Positions 41,236-49,089 of a stretch of 64,000 nt of DNA are shown here, piece by piece. The position numbers and the translations under genes were made by a program. The notes under the pieces were generated by a model that saw only the letters and a program-made list of their open reading frames with translations, searched no databases and was not told the origin of the DNA. Source of the DNA: Oerskovia paurometabola (GTDB lineage Bacteria; Actinomycetota; Actinomycetes; Actinomycetales; Cellulomonadaceae); contig NZ_JAFBBV010000001.1 of NCBI RefSeq assembly GCF_016907365.1, positions 3,472,001 through 3,536,000 on the forward strand, written 5' to 3'. How positions within the stretch are numbered: position 1 is the stretch's first letter; each line of letters begins with the position of its first letter.

Positions 41236-42000
41236 CTACTTCTTGCGGCCGAACCAGCCGCGGCGCTCGGGCTGCGCGGGTGCGGGCGGCGGCGCAGGGA
41301 CCGGCTCGGGTGCGGCCGCGAGCGACGCGGACAGGCCGCTCAGGCGACCGCGCTCGTCGAACGACACGGTCACCTCGCCGTCGCTCGCCCCCACGAGCGC
41401 GGTCTGCTCGTCCTGCCAGCGGATGTCGAGCCCGCGCAGGACCGCGTAGGCCCGCACGGCCCGGCGGTGGTCGGCCACGGCCGTGCTGCCGATCCCCTCC
41501 GGGACCACGCGCGCGACCCGCGCGACCGTCGCGGGCGGCAGCTCGAACCGCGGGTGCGTCACGAGGAACCACGCGCACGTGCCGCCTCCCGTCGGCCCGG
41601 CGAAGTGCGTGAAGTGACCGGTCACGGCCTTGGCCGCGAGCGCGAGCCGGTACGGGACGGCGTCCGTCAGGAGGATCTCCGGCGTGCTCAGCTCGAAGAT
41701 GCCGCCCGTGACCCCGCGCTGGTGCACGTGCTCGGCCGCCGCGACGACGCCCTCCGGGAAGTGGTTCACGTTGTGCCAGCCCCACAACCAGCTCTGCGTC
41801 GCGGGTGCCGCCGTGCCCAGGAAGTGCGCCCCGCACACGAGCGGGACCTCGCTGTGGAACGTGAGCGTGCCGGCCTCCAGGTCCGCGTCCCACGCGGACT
41901 CACCGCCCAGGTCGGCGAAGTGCGCCTGGTGCTCGGCGGACAGGATCACGGCGCGGTCGACGAGGTCCTGGAGGGTGGGCGCCGGGTTCGTCTGCGACAT
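41236..42000 (-). CDS. DUF6882-like conserved protein
   Basis: A 254-residue cytoplasmic protein. The ordered part (about 1-200) has AHFLGTAAPATQSWLWGWHNVNHFPEGVVAAAEHVHQ and FTHFAGPTGGGTCAWFLVTHPRFELPP, which I associate with DUF6882; this family call is tentative. The C terminus is Pro/Ala-rich, ending RRGWFGRKK. It lies convergent with clpP and on the same strand as the PopR-like gene. No function can be assigned. Confidence 0.6.
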   Translation of the reverse strand: MSQTNPAPTLQDLVDRAVILSAEHQAHFADLGGESAWDADLEAGTLTFHSEVPLVCGAHFLGTAAPATQSWLWGWHNVNHFPEGVVAAAEHVHQRGVTGGIFELSTPEILLTDAVPYRLALAAKAVTGHFTHFAGPTGGGTCAWFLVTHPRFELPPATVARVARVVPEGIGSTAVADHRRAVRAYAVLRGLDIRWQDEQTALVGASDGEVTVSFDERGRLSGLSASLAAAPEPVPAPPPAPAQPERRGWFGRKK

Positions 42001-42107
42001 CCTGACAGCACACCACCGACGGGCGCGCAGCGCGCGGCGAAACGGACAGATCGCCGCCGCTCGCGGCGGGATTCACCCTGGGCGGAAACCGACGGCGCTC
42101 CGAACCC

Positions 42108-42545
42108 TCAGGCGGCGAGCAGCAGGACCGTCGTCGTGGGCGTGCCGCTCGTCACCGAACGGGCCGGTGGCGCGGACCGCCGCGGCGACGCGGCGAGCGC
42201 ATGCAGCTCGCGCACGGCCCGCGGCTGCGAGGAGAGGCTGCGGCGCTCGGCGCCCGCCCGGCGGCTCGCCTCGGCGTCGAACTCGTCCTGGCTGCGCGCC
42301 AGGAGGTCCACCACACGCAGGCCCAGAGCGCGGCAGATCGCGGCCAGGACCTCGGACGACGCCTCCTTGCGACCGCGCTCGACCTCCGACAGGTACGCCG
42401 TCGAGACCTGCGCCGCGAGGGCGACGTCGAGGAGCGTGCGCGCCTGCTCGGTGCGCTCGGCACGCAGGATCCCACCGACGACGTGCCGCAGCAACGGCTC
42501 GGCGGTCCGGCGCTCGAAGAGCACCACCTGGCCTGCGGCTGCCAT
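42108..42545 (-). CDS. PopR/ClgR-like XRE-family activator of clp genes
   Basis: A 145-residue regulator. The HTH (about 17-80) reads [59 protein letters not shown], very close to ClgR/PopR proteins (compare mycobacterial ClgR's YLSEIERGRKEPSSELL). It ends in VLLLAA; in Streptomyces the C-terminal Ala-Ala of PopR targets it to ClpP, giving feedback. ATG 42545 has a ribosome site (GGGAG). It probably binds the palindrome at 39862 and activates the clpP pair. The DUF6882-like gene lies downstream on the same strand, but 107 bp away. Confidence 0.85.
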   Translation of the reverse strand: MAAAGQVVLFERRTAEPLLRHVVGGILRAERTEQARTLLDVALAAQVSTAYLSEVERGRKEASSEVLAAICRALGLRVVDLLARSQDEFDAEASRRAGAERRSLSSQPRAVRELHALAASPRRSAPPARSVTSGTPTTTVLLLAA

Positions 42546-42700
42546 CGCGTGCTCCCTCGTCGCGGGTCGTGGGGCGCGGGTGCGCCGTCCCCTCAACCTA
42601 GCGCCGCCCCGGGCGGACAACGCCCGCAGAAGTGGCCCGTCTGCTGCTGGCGTAACGTGGGAACGGCTCCGAGGAGACCTTCGCGAGAGGCGGCCCACCG

Positions 42701-43096
42701 ATGTTCCGCACGCTCTTCCCCATCCTCACCACGACCGACCTCGACCGGTCGCTCGTCTTCTACCGCGACCTGCTTCGCGGCACGGTCACCTACCAGTTCC
42801 CCGACGACGGACCACCCGTGTACGTCTCGGTCGCCGTGGGCGACGCGTCGCTGGGGATCGGGGTCGACCGCGAGAGCACCGACGTCGGCCACGCGCACCT
42901 GTGGGTCACGGTCGACGACTGCGACCAGGCCGTCTCCCACCTGGCCGCGGCGGGGGTCGTCGTGGTGTCCCCGCCCGCGGACCAGCCGTGGGGCGAACGC
43001 GTCGCCCGCGTGCTGGACCCCGACGGGAACCAGGTGTCGCTCGGGCAGGAGGCCGCCGAGGACCCCGAGCCGGACGGGCCGACGGGGTTGTCGTAG
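42701..43096 (+). CDS. VOC (glyoxalase/bleomycin resistance) family protein
   Basis: A 131-residue VOC-fold protein built of two beta-alpha-beta-beta-beta units: [22 protein letters not shown] and [49 protein letters not shown]. Metal ligands are not all evident. Such proteins range from dioxygenases to antibiotic-binding proteins; the specific role is unknown. It is monocistronic and precedes the tRNA, which is on the opposite strand. Confidence 0.87.
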   Translation: MFRTLFPILTTTDLDRSLVFYRDLLRGTVTYQFPDDGPPVYVSVAVGDASLGIGVDRESTDVGHAHLWVTVDDCDQAVSHLAAAGVVVVSPPADQPWGERVARVLDPDGNQVSLGQEAAEDPEPDGPTGLS

Positions 43097-43112
43097 CGCC
43101 CCCGCGTCGCGG

Positions 43113-43186
43113 TGCCCCCACTGGGACTCGAACCCAGACTGCGCCGATTTTAAGTCGGATGCCTCTGCCGATTGGGCTATGGGGGC
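43113..43186 (-). tRNA. tRNA-Leu(UAA)-like, class I length
   Basis: A complete 74-nt cloverleaf on the minus strand. The 7-bp acceptor (GCCCCCA with TGGGGGC), 3-bp D stem, anticodon stem with loop CTTAAAA, 5-nt variable loop, and T arm (CTGGG-TTCGAGT-CCCAG) are all intact, with discriminator A. The anticodon is at 43150-43152 (UAA, leucine). The 3' end continues CC then a non-A base, so CCA is not fully encoded. Leucine tRNAs in bacteria normally have a long class II variable arm, absent here. One mismatch is at the outer anticodon-stem pair. Confidence 0.85.
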
Positions 43187-43279
43187 CGGGGGTGAGGATA
43201 TCCCGGCGGAGGTCGGGCGGACAGGCGGGACCAGGATGCCGGTCCCCGTCTTCGACGCTCGGGACGGTGACCCGGGCCG

Positions 43280-44137
43280 CTACCGCGACCCGGCCAGCGC
43301 CCAGCGGATCGCCTTCGTGACCGTGCGGCCGCCGGACCGCACCAGCACCGACTCACCCCGCACCGGCCATCGCACCGGGATCATGCGCCGCGACCACGGG
43401 GGCAGCGACGCGACCGAGGCCGCCCCCAGCGCCGCGTACGGGCCCCGGGCGAGGAATGGCAGAGGGGGCTCGGACAGGAGGAAGCGAGCGACGTCGTCGG
43501 ACTCGGAGGTCCTCGCGAGCTGCGGGCGGAACTCCTCGAAGGCCCTCGCCAGCTCGGCACGCGAGCGCGGCGGGTCCACGGCCCCGAGCCGGTCCGCGAT
43601 CGTCGCGGCCTGGGCCAGGTACTCGTCGCAGCCCGCGGCATCGAGCGGGCGCTCGCCGTAGCGCTGGTGCGCGGCGAGGAAGCTGTCGGCCTCGGCGACG
43701 TGGACCCAGCGCAGCAGCCACGGGTCGTCGGCCGCGTACGGGCGCCCGTCGGAGGCCGTGCCGCGCACGCGGACATGCACCGAACGGACGACGTCGATCG
43801 CCTGCTGAGCGTGCTCGACCGTCCCGAACGTCGTGACCGCGAGGAACGTGCTCGTGCGGGCCAGACGCCCCCACGGGTCGCCCCGGTACCCGGAGTGCGC
43901 CGCGACCGCGGCCATCGCGAGCGGGTGCAACGACTGGAGAAGCAGCGCACGCAGGCCGCCCACGAACATCGACGCGTCGCCGTGCACGCGCGCGATCGCC
44001 GAGTCGGGCGGGAACCAGCGCGGGCCCGGGGTGTCGTGGATGCGGGAGCGCTCGGCCGGGCCGTCCGGGCCCGCCACACGTTCGAACAGGACTCGGCCTG
44101 CACGGGACCTCAGGTCGTCGACCACGCGAGTGCTCAC
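43280..44137 (-). CDS. Oxygenase MpaB family (DUF2236) protein
   Basis: About 285 residues. The block RWFPPDSAIARVHGDASMFVGGLRALLLQSLHPLAMAAVAAHSGYRGDPWGRLARTSTFLAVTTFG and VHVAEADSFLAAHQRYG contain the conserved Asp and His residues of the DUF2236/MpaB family, some members of which are heme-dependent latex or other oxygenases. Substrate unknown. GTG 44137 was chosen (VSTRVVDDL); there is no strong ribosome site. Transcribed from the NADH dehydrogenase side but separated by a palindrome and terminator. Confidence 0.82.
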   Translation of the reverse strand: MSTRVVDDLRSRAGRVLFERVAGPDGPAERSRIHDTPGPRWFPPDSAIARVHGDASMFVGGLRALLLQSLHPLAMAAVAAHSGYRGDPWGRLARTSTFLAVTTFGTVEHAQQAIDVVRSVHVRVRGTASDGRPYAADDPWLLRWVHVAEADSFLAAHQRYGERPLDAAGCDEYLAQAATIADRLGAVDPPRSRAELARAFEEFRPQLARTSESDDVARFLLSEPPLPFLARGPYAALGAASVASLPPWSRRMIPVRWPVRGESVLVRSGGRTVTKAIRWALAGSR

Positions 44138-44168
44138 CCGACCATTGTGCGCCGCGATGGATTCACGT

Positions 44169-44245
44169 GAAACGGGTGGCCCGGTCCGAGACGGGTGCCC
44201 AGGACAGCGGCCGGAGCACCCGTCTCGGCCCGAACCACCCGTCTC
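44169..44245. repeat. Imperfect 30-bp-arm palindrome
   Basis: Arms 44169-44198 and 44216-44245 match at 26 of 30 positions around a 17-nt loop. Each arm contains ACGGGTG twice and CCGAGACGGGTGC. It lies upstream of the MpaB-like gene. It is not closely related in sequence to the DUF559-flanking families, apart from a CCGAGA core. Confidence 0.7.
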
Positions 44246-44279
44246 GCGGCTACCGGCCGCCCCGGGGGCGCAGCAGAAA

Positions 44280-44317
44280 GCCGTGAGGGCGGTCCCACCA
44301 GGGACCGCCCTCACGGC
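44280..44317 (-). terminator. Terminator of the NADH dehydrogenase gene
   Basis: Arms 44280-44296 and 44301-44317 are complementary over 17 bp with a 4-nt loop, 23 bp past the stop codon. Confidence 0.85.
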
Positions 44318-44339
44318 GTGTGCAGAGCTGCGAGCAGGC

Positions 44340-45896
44340 TCAGGCCTTGGTCGCGGCCTTCTTGGTCGCCTTCTTCGCGGGCCCGTGACCCTCACCGGCA
44401 GCGGCGGCCTCGGCCGGAGCCGCCTTGGCGCCGGCCTCTGCCCCGCCGTTCTCGGCCTCGGCGGCCGACGACACGGCCTGCTGCTTCACGGGCTCGCCCG
44501 CACCCTTGGGCGGCACGGACGCCTGGCGGAACTCCGCGCGCGGGTCGTGCAGCGAACCGAGCGAGACGAGCTCGCGGCCCATGAGGAACTGGCCCATCCA
44601 GCCGATCGCGATGCGGATCTTGCGGTTGCCCGTGGGCATCGCCATCACGTGGTAGCTGCGGTGCATGGCCCAGGCCAGGAAGCCCTTGAGCTTGAAGATG
44701 CCGAACAGCTCCGCGACGCCCTTGTACAGGCCGAGCGAGGCGACCGTACCGACGCTCTTGTGCTTGTACTCGACGGGCTCGTCGCTGTGCAGGATCGCGA
44801 CCAGGTTGTCGGCGAGGCGCGTGGCCTCGCGGATCGCGTGCTGCGCGTTCGGCGGGCAGAACTTGCCGGGGTTCAGCAGGTCCGGGACGGCGGCGCAGTC
44901 GCCTGCGGCCCAGGCGTCGGGGATGACGTTGCCGTCCTCGTCCGCGACCTGGAGCGTCGGGAGCACGATCACGCGGCCGAGCTTGTCGACGGGCAGGTCC
45001 GAGCTCTCCTTGAGGACCGGGTTCGCCTTGACGCCCGCGGTCCACACGATGGTGTCGGTGTCGAACTCGACGCCCGTCGAGGTCACGACGTGGCCGTCGA
45101 CGCACGACGACAGGAACGTGTTGAGGTGGAACTCGATGCCGCGCTTCTTGAGCTCCTCGAGCGCGTACAGACCCATGGGCTCGGAGACCTCGGGCAGGAT
45201 GCGACCCGAGCCCTCGATCATCACGAAGCGCAGGTCCTCGGGCTCGATCGTCGGGTAGTTGCGGGTCGCGTAGCGCGCCATGTCCTCGATCTCGGCGATC
45301 GCCTCCATGCCCGCGAACCCGCCACCGATGAACGCGAACGTGAGCATGCGCTTGCGCAGCTCCTGGTCCCAGGTGGACGACGCGACGTCCATCCGGTTGA
45401 TGACGTGGTTGCGGACCGCGATGGCCTCTTCGACGTTCTTGAAGCCGATCGCGTTCTCCGCGAGGCCCGGGATGGGCAGCGTGCGCGAGACGGAGCCGAG
45501 GCCGACGATCAGGTGGTCGTAGGAGACCGAGTAGTCGTCGCCCTCCTCCGGGTGGATCGTGATGCTGCGGCCGGCGTGGTTGATCTCCACGACCTTGCCC
45601 TGCAGCACGTCGACGCCCTTGAGGGCGCGGCGGTGAGGGGCGACGACGTCGCGCGCGTCGATCGAGCCCGCGGCGGCCTCCGGCAGGAAGGGCGCGTACG
45701 TCATGTACGGGCGCGGGTCGACGACCACGATGGCCGCCTCGCGCTTGCCGAGCTTCTTGCGGAGACGGCGCGCCGAGTACAGACCGACAGAGCCGCCACC
45801 CAGGACGATGATGCGAGGGACCTTGCGGGGACGCGGCGAGGCAGCGACGTCCGCGTTCTGGGCAGGGGTGACCGAGGTCAGGTCATTCTGAGGCAT
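44340..45896 (-). CDS. Type II NADH dehydrogenase (NAD(P)/FAD-dependent oxidoreductase)
   Basis: A 518-residue flavoprotein that passes electrons from NADH to quinone without pumping. FAD fold RIIVLGGGSVGLYSARRL (28-45), NADH fold TFAFIGGGFAGMEAIAEI, and the GDCAA (AAGDCAAVP) element of the second FAD site are clear. A hydrophobic C-terminal segment (GFLAWAMHRSYHVMAMP) anchors it to the membrane face. The final 70 residues are Ala/Lys/Glu-rich, ending AKKATKKAATKA, an unusual tail. Promoter is near-leaderless (45906-45934). Confidence 0.93.
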   Translation of the reverse strand: MPQNDLTSVTPAQNADVAASPRPRKVPRIIVLGGGSVGLYSARRLRKKLGKREAAIVVVDPRPYMTYAPFLPEAAAGSIDARDVVAPHRRALKGVDVLQGKVVEINHAGRSITIHPEEGDDYSVSYDHLIVGLGSVSRTLPIPGLAENAIGFKNVEEAIAVRNHVINRMDVASSTWDQELRKRMLTFAFIGGGFAGMEAIAEIEDMARYATRNYPTIEPEDLRFVMIEGSGRILPEVSEPMGLYALEELKKRGIEFHLNTFLSSCVDGHVVTSTGVEFDTDTIVWTAGVKANPVLKESSDLPVDKLGRVIVLPTLQVADEDGNVIPDAWAAGDCAAVPDLLNPGKFCPPNAQHAIREATRLADNLVAILHSDEPVEYKHKSVGTVASLGLYKGVAELFGIFKLKGFLAWAMHRSYHVMAMPTGNRKIRIAIGWMGQFLMGRELVSLGSLHDPRAEFRQASVPPKGAGEPVKQQAVSSAAEAENGGAEAGAKAAPAEAAAAGEGHGPAKKATKKAATKA

Positions 45897-45905
45897 GAAA
45901 CCAGA

Positions 45906-45934
45906 GTATTACTGTCTTCAACTTCTTGGTGAAC
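45906..45934 (-). promoter_or_regulatory. Candidate promoter of the NADH dehydrogenase gene
   Basis: TAATAC (45911-45906) and GTTCAC (45934-45929) are 17 bp apart on the minus strand, giving a start a few bases before ATG 45896. Two TCACCAA copies (45926-45932 and 45945-45951 on the plus strand as TTGGTGA) flank the -35 and might be a regulator site. Confidence 0.4.
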
Positions 45935-46022
45935 ATCTGTCCGATTGGTGAGCGTGACAACCTTCACAAGCGCCCGGGAGGCCGCCCTTTTGGGGTGTTG
46001 CTGCGGTTTCGGAAGGTGCTGG

Positions 46023-46070
46023 CCCGAGGTCGGCCAGGCAAGCGGCGAAGGTTGCCTGACCGGCCTCGGG
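46023..46070 (-). terminator. Terminator of the HAAS-domain gene
   Basis: Arms 46023-46041 and 46052-46070 pair at 17 of 19 positions with a 10-nt loop, 15 bp beyond the stop codon at 46085. Confidence 0.7.
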
Positions 46071-46084
46071 TGAGGTACGGGGAG

Positions 46085-47497
46085 TCATCCGCCCGACGGC
46101 GCAGCTCCCGTCGAGGCTTCGAGCACCGGCGCTCCGGTGGCCGGGGAGCGCGTCCCCGGCACGCGGGCGGAGGGTGCGGTGGTCCCGTCGACCGACTGGT
46201 CCGCGGGCCCCTCGCCGCCCGTCGGAGCCTGCGGGGTGGCGGGCGCCCCTGGGTCGGCCGGGGACGTTCCGGCATCAGGGGCGGTGCCGGGAGCGGGGGC
46301 CGACGCGCTGCCGCTCGTCGAGGGCACCAGGAGCGGCTGCGCCTGGAGGAACGGTGACGGCATGGACCGGGGCTGCTCACCCTCGAGCGGGACCGGCCGC
46401 TCGGAGCCGTCCCACTCGACCGCGTCCTCGGGCAGACCGCGCAACGGGTAGACGTTCCAGCGCTCACGACCGTCGGTCGAGAACGACGGCTGGAAGTACC
46501 ACCCCTGCTCGAAGTCGGGGAGCGTCCACGGCTGGGTGGCGTCCTCGGCAGTGATCGTCCGCACGGCCCGGCCCTGGTCGTCGAAGATCTGGACGTCCTC
46601 GAGGGCGCGCCCGCTCGCGTCGTACACGAACAGGTTGCTCACGGGCGAGCCGTCGACGAAGACCCCGCTGTCGCCGTACCCGGCGCGTACGCCGCTCGCA
46701 CCGAAGATGCCGGACGAGCTGTCCCGGACGCCGTCGTCGTAGCCCAGCTGGTACGACGCCGAGGAGCCCGCCGGCAGCCCGTTGAGCTCGGCGTTGGTCC
46801 CGAAGGCCGCACTCACGAAGAACGGCACGGCCACGAGGACCGCGAGGACGTCGACCGCCCTGCGCAAGGGGCGCATGCCGCGCCAGCGCAGCCACCGGCC
46901 ACGGCCCCACTGCACGCTCACGACGATCGCGAGCACCAGCAGGATCCGCCAGTAGGTCGCCTGCGGCACGAGCTCGAAGCTCTGCGGCCGGTGGAACCCG
47001 GAGTAGGCGACGAGCACCACGACCCACGGCCGCAGCACCCACCACGCGGGCCGCAGCACCGCGGCGAACTCGAGGAACGCAGACCACTGCGCGGAGGAGG
47101 TCAGGGGGGCCCACAGGGACCTCCACTCCGACATGAACCGCCTGCCGTCCGCGGCCAGGCGGTCCCCCGGGCTGCGCCGCGGCCGAGGTCCCGGAGCGGC
47201 AGGATCCAGGCCCGCGGCGGAACGGAGCTCGGCCGCGTACCCGGCGGCCGGACCGAAGCGCGCGGCGACGTCGAGGAGGGTGGTCGCTCCGCCGTCGGGC
47301 AGGTCGCCTCCCTCCGGGAGCGGACGCAGCGCGCCCGGCATGTCGGCGAGCGCCTCCGCGAGGTCCGCCTCGAGGCCGTCGGTGAGGTCGTCGACCTGCT
47401 CGGGCGACAGGTCGGCGAGGTGCACGCGGACGTCCGCGGCGTAGCGGCGGACCTGGTCGAGGATCACGGCCTCGGGGCTCAGGGTCATGGACATCAT
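46085..47497 (-). CDS. HAAS-domain membrane protein coupled to PadR
   Basis: A 470-residue protein. Residues 1-45 (LDQVRRYAADVRVHLADLSPEQVDDLTDGLEADLAEALAD) are a HAAS-type cytoplasmic signal domain, found beside PadR repressors. After about 90 disordered residues come three to four helices (about 145-245), a soluble domain (VRDSSSGIFGASG...YVYPLRGLPEDAVEW) and a Pro/Ser/Gly/Ala tail. ATG 47497 has a strong ribosome site (GGAAGGAG) and overlaps the PadR stop. It probably senses an envelope signal and releases PadR. Confidence 0.82.
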   Translation of the reverse strand: MMSMTLSPEAVILDQVRRYAADVRVHLADLSPEQVDDLTDGLEADLAEALADMPGALRPLPEGGDLPDGGATTLLDVAARFGPAAGYAAELRSAAGLDPAAPGPRPRRSPGDRLAADGRRFMSEWRSLWAPLTSSAQWSAFLEFAAVLRPAWWVLRPWVVVLVAYSGFHRPQSFELVPQATYWRILLVLAIVVSVQWGRGRWLRWRGMRPLRRAVDVLAVLVAVPFFVSAAFGTNAELNGLPAGSSASYQLGYDDGVRDSSSGIFGASGVRAGYGDSGVFVDGSPVSNLFVYDASGRALEDVQIFDDQGRAVRTITAEDATQPWTLPDFEQGWYFQPSFSTDGRERWNVYPLRGLPEDAVEWDGSERPVPLEGEQPRSMPSPFLQAQPLLVPSTSGSASAPAPGTAPDAGTSPADPGAPATPQAPTGGEGPADQSVDGTTAPSARVPGTRSPATGAPVLEASTGAAPSGG

Positions 47498-47826
47498 GCG
47501 GCTCCTTCCGAGGTCTTGAGGAGGCCGGTCAGCGTGCCGGAGAACTCCTGCCACTCCTTGCGCTGGGTGTCGAGCATGGCCCGGCCCTGCGCGTTGATGC
47601 CGTAGTACTTGCGGTGCGGGCCCTCGTCCGAGGGGACGACGTAGCTCGTGAGCATCCCGCCCGCGTACAGGCGGCGTAGCGTGCCGTAGACCGACGCGTC
47701 CCCCACCTCCTCGAGACCTGCGGCCCGCAGGCGCCTCACGACGTCGTACCCGTACCCGTCCTCGTCCGCGACGACGGCGAGGACCGCCGCGTCGAGGACG
47801 CCTTTCAACAGCTGTGTGGTGTCCAC
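47494..47826 (-). CDS. PadR family repressor
   Basis: About 110 residues: VDTTQLLKGVLDAAVLAVVADEDGYGYDVVRRLRAAGLEEVGDASVYGTLRRLYAGGMLTSYVVPSDEGPHRKYYGI gives the PadR winged helix and wing, and the C-terminal helix mediates dimers. GTG 47826 was chosen for its GGGAG ribosome site; a GTG at 47865 would add 13 residues. Upstream DNA has repeated ACTACCG elements (47881-47887 and 47898-47904), plausible operator halves. Coupled to the HAAS gene. Confidence 0.88.
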   Translation of the reverse strand: MDTTQLLKGVLDAAVLAVVADEDGYGYDVVRRLRAAGLEEVGDASVYGTLRRLYAGGMLTSYVVPSDEGPHRKYYGINAQGRAMLDTQRKEWQEFSGTLTGLLKTSEGAA

Positions 47827-47964
47827 CCTGACTCCCTGCTCGCCCGACTCCTGTGCGGCAGACACTACTACGCAACCCGCACTACCGGACAGAGTGAACT
47901 ACCGCGTGTCGCACACCTACCGACCCGCATCCGCCGAGCCGCTCCCGCCCATCCGCGGCCGCGG

Positions 47965-48030
47965 CCGCCGAGAAGTGAGTAGACGCCCCTGGATAGCTCG
48001 ATCCAGGGGCGTCTACTCACTTCTCGGCGG
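47965..48030. repeat. Palindrome of the GCCGAGAAGTGAGT family, upstream of DUF559 gene 2
   Basis: Arms 47965-47994 and 48001-48030 pair perfectly over 30 bp with a 6-nt loop (AGCTCG). It shares its first 16 bp with the copies at 10488 and 49018. It lies between divergent genes (PadR and DUF559), so a simple terminator role is unlikely. The copies differ at the same paired positions in both arms. Confidence 0.95.
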
Positions 48031-48128
48031 GACAGGGTGCGCGTCCACAGAGTGCGCCCCGGACACCCGTGTCCACAGATCGCCCGCTCCAGCCCCCTCA
48101 CCCGCCCGCAGCGCGGCACAGTGCCCGC

Positions 48129-49031
48129 ATGCGCACCGACGAACCGTTCACCGTGGCCGAGGGCCGGGCCTCCGGACTCTCCCCGAAGATGCTGCGCCAC
48201 CCACGCCTCGCGATCCCCACCCGAGGCCTGCGCGTCGCGGCAGAGCATGCCGACGTGCTCTCCGTCCGGGCCGCCGCCGTGATGCGATCCGCGCCCGTGG
48301 GCTCGGCGATCAGTCACGGCAGCGCACTCCGCCTTCACGGCGTCGACCTCCCCTGGCAGGTCGCACGCGACGACCGTGTGCACCTGAGCGTCCCCAGCAG
48401 AGCCGTCGTCCCGCGTCGCACCGGATACGTGGCCCACACGCACGACGCCGACCTGCTGCCGGTGCGGCACCTGGACGGGCTGCTGGTCGTCACCCCCGAG
48501 CACGCGTGGCGACAGCTCGCCGGAACCCTGCCTCTCGACGAGCTCGTGGTTCTCGGGGACTCGCTGCTGCGCCGCAAGTCCCCGGCCTCGACGCTCGGGC
48601 AGCTGCGGGAGACCGTGCGCGGCACGCCGGCTGGTGCACGCGGAGTCGCACGGATGCGGACCGCCCTCGACGACCTCCGCACCGGGACCGACTCGCCCAT
48701 GGAGACGCGAACCCGACTCGTGCTCGTCCGCGCGGGCCTGCCGTGCCCGCAGGTCAACGTCCCGGTCCTCGACGAGGACGGCCGTTTCGTCGCCCTGCCT
48801 GACATGGTCTACGTCGCCGAGAGGGTCGCGATCGAGTACGACGGCGACGTGCACCGCACCGACGCCCGGACCTGGCGCCGGGACGTCGCGAAGAGGCAGT
48901 GGCTCGAGGACCTCGGGTGGCGGACCGTGGTCGCCACGGCCGACGACGTCTACCGCCACCCGGCGCGCCTCGTGGCGCGCGTTGCCGCGCTGCTCCGGTC
49001 TCGCACAGTCCCTGGCCCCGCCGAGAAGTGA
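48129..49031 (+). CDS. DUF559 / Vsr-like endonuclease-domain protein, copy 2
   Basis: A 300-residue protein of the same architecture as the one at 4558. N-terminal region about 5-150: FTVAEGRASGLSPKMLRHPR (HTH-like), SHGSALRLHG, and TPEHAWRQLAGTLPLDELVVLGDSLL. C-terminal Vsr-like domain about 188-290: Glu192 (SPMETR), Asp225 (ALPDM), AIEYDGDVH (235-243) and a DVAKRQWLEDLGWRTV tail. The last codons and the stop (GCC GAG AAG TGA) lie inside the palindrome at 49018. Function unknown. It has two GTCCACAG elements upstream. Confidence 0.8.
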   Translation: MRTDEPFTVAEGRASGLSPKMLRHPRLAIPTRGLRVAAEHADVLSVRAAAVMRSAPVGSAISHGSALRLHGVDLPWQVARDDRVHLSVPSRAVVPRRTGYVAHTHDADLLPVRHLDGLLVVTPEHAWRQLAGTLPLDELVVLGDSLLRRKSPASTLGQLRETVRGTPAGARGVARMRTALDDLRTGTDSPMETRTRLVLVRAGLPCPQVNVPVLDEDGRFVALPDMVYVAERVAIEYDGDVHRTDARTWRRDVAKRQWLEDLGWRTVVATADDVYRHPARLVARVAALLRSRTVPGPAEK

Positions 49032-49083
49032 GTTGGCGCCCCTGGATCGTGCGATCCAGGGGCGCCAACTCACTTCTCGGCGG
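49018..49083. repeat. Palindrome of the GCCGAGAAGTGAGT family, downstream of DUF559 gene 2
   Basis: Arms 49018-49049 and 49052-49083 pair perfectly over 32 bp with only two bases between. The left arm encodes the last residues and stop of the DUF559 gene. It lies between convergent genes (DUF559 and ppx). It could terminate transcription, but the upstream copy argues for a different shared origin. Confidence 0.95.
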
Positions 49084-49089
49084 AGGAGA

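Noticed and set aside
48071-48078. A replication origin (DnaA boxes)
   Set aside because: Only two or three imperfect boxes, and no dnaA, dnaN, or AT-rich unwinding element nearby.
47965-49083. Insertion sequence with terminal inverted repeats
   Set aside because: Each end is itself a complete palindrome rather than one half of an inverted pair, the protein is not a recognised transposase, and I see no target-site duplication. Kept instead as a palindrome-associated gene.
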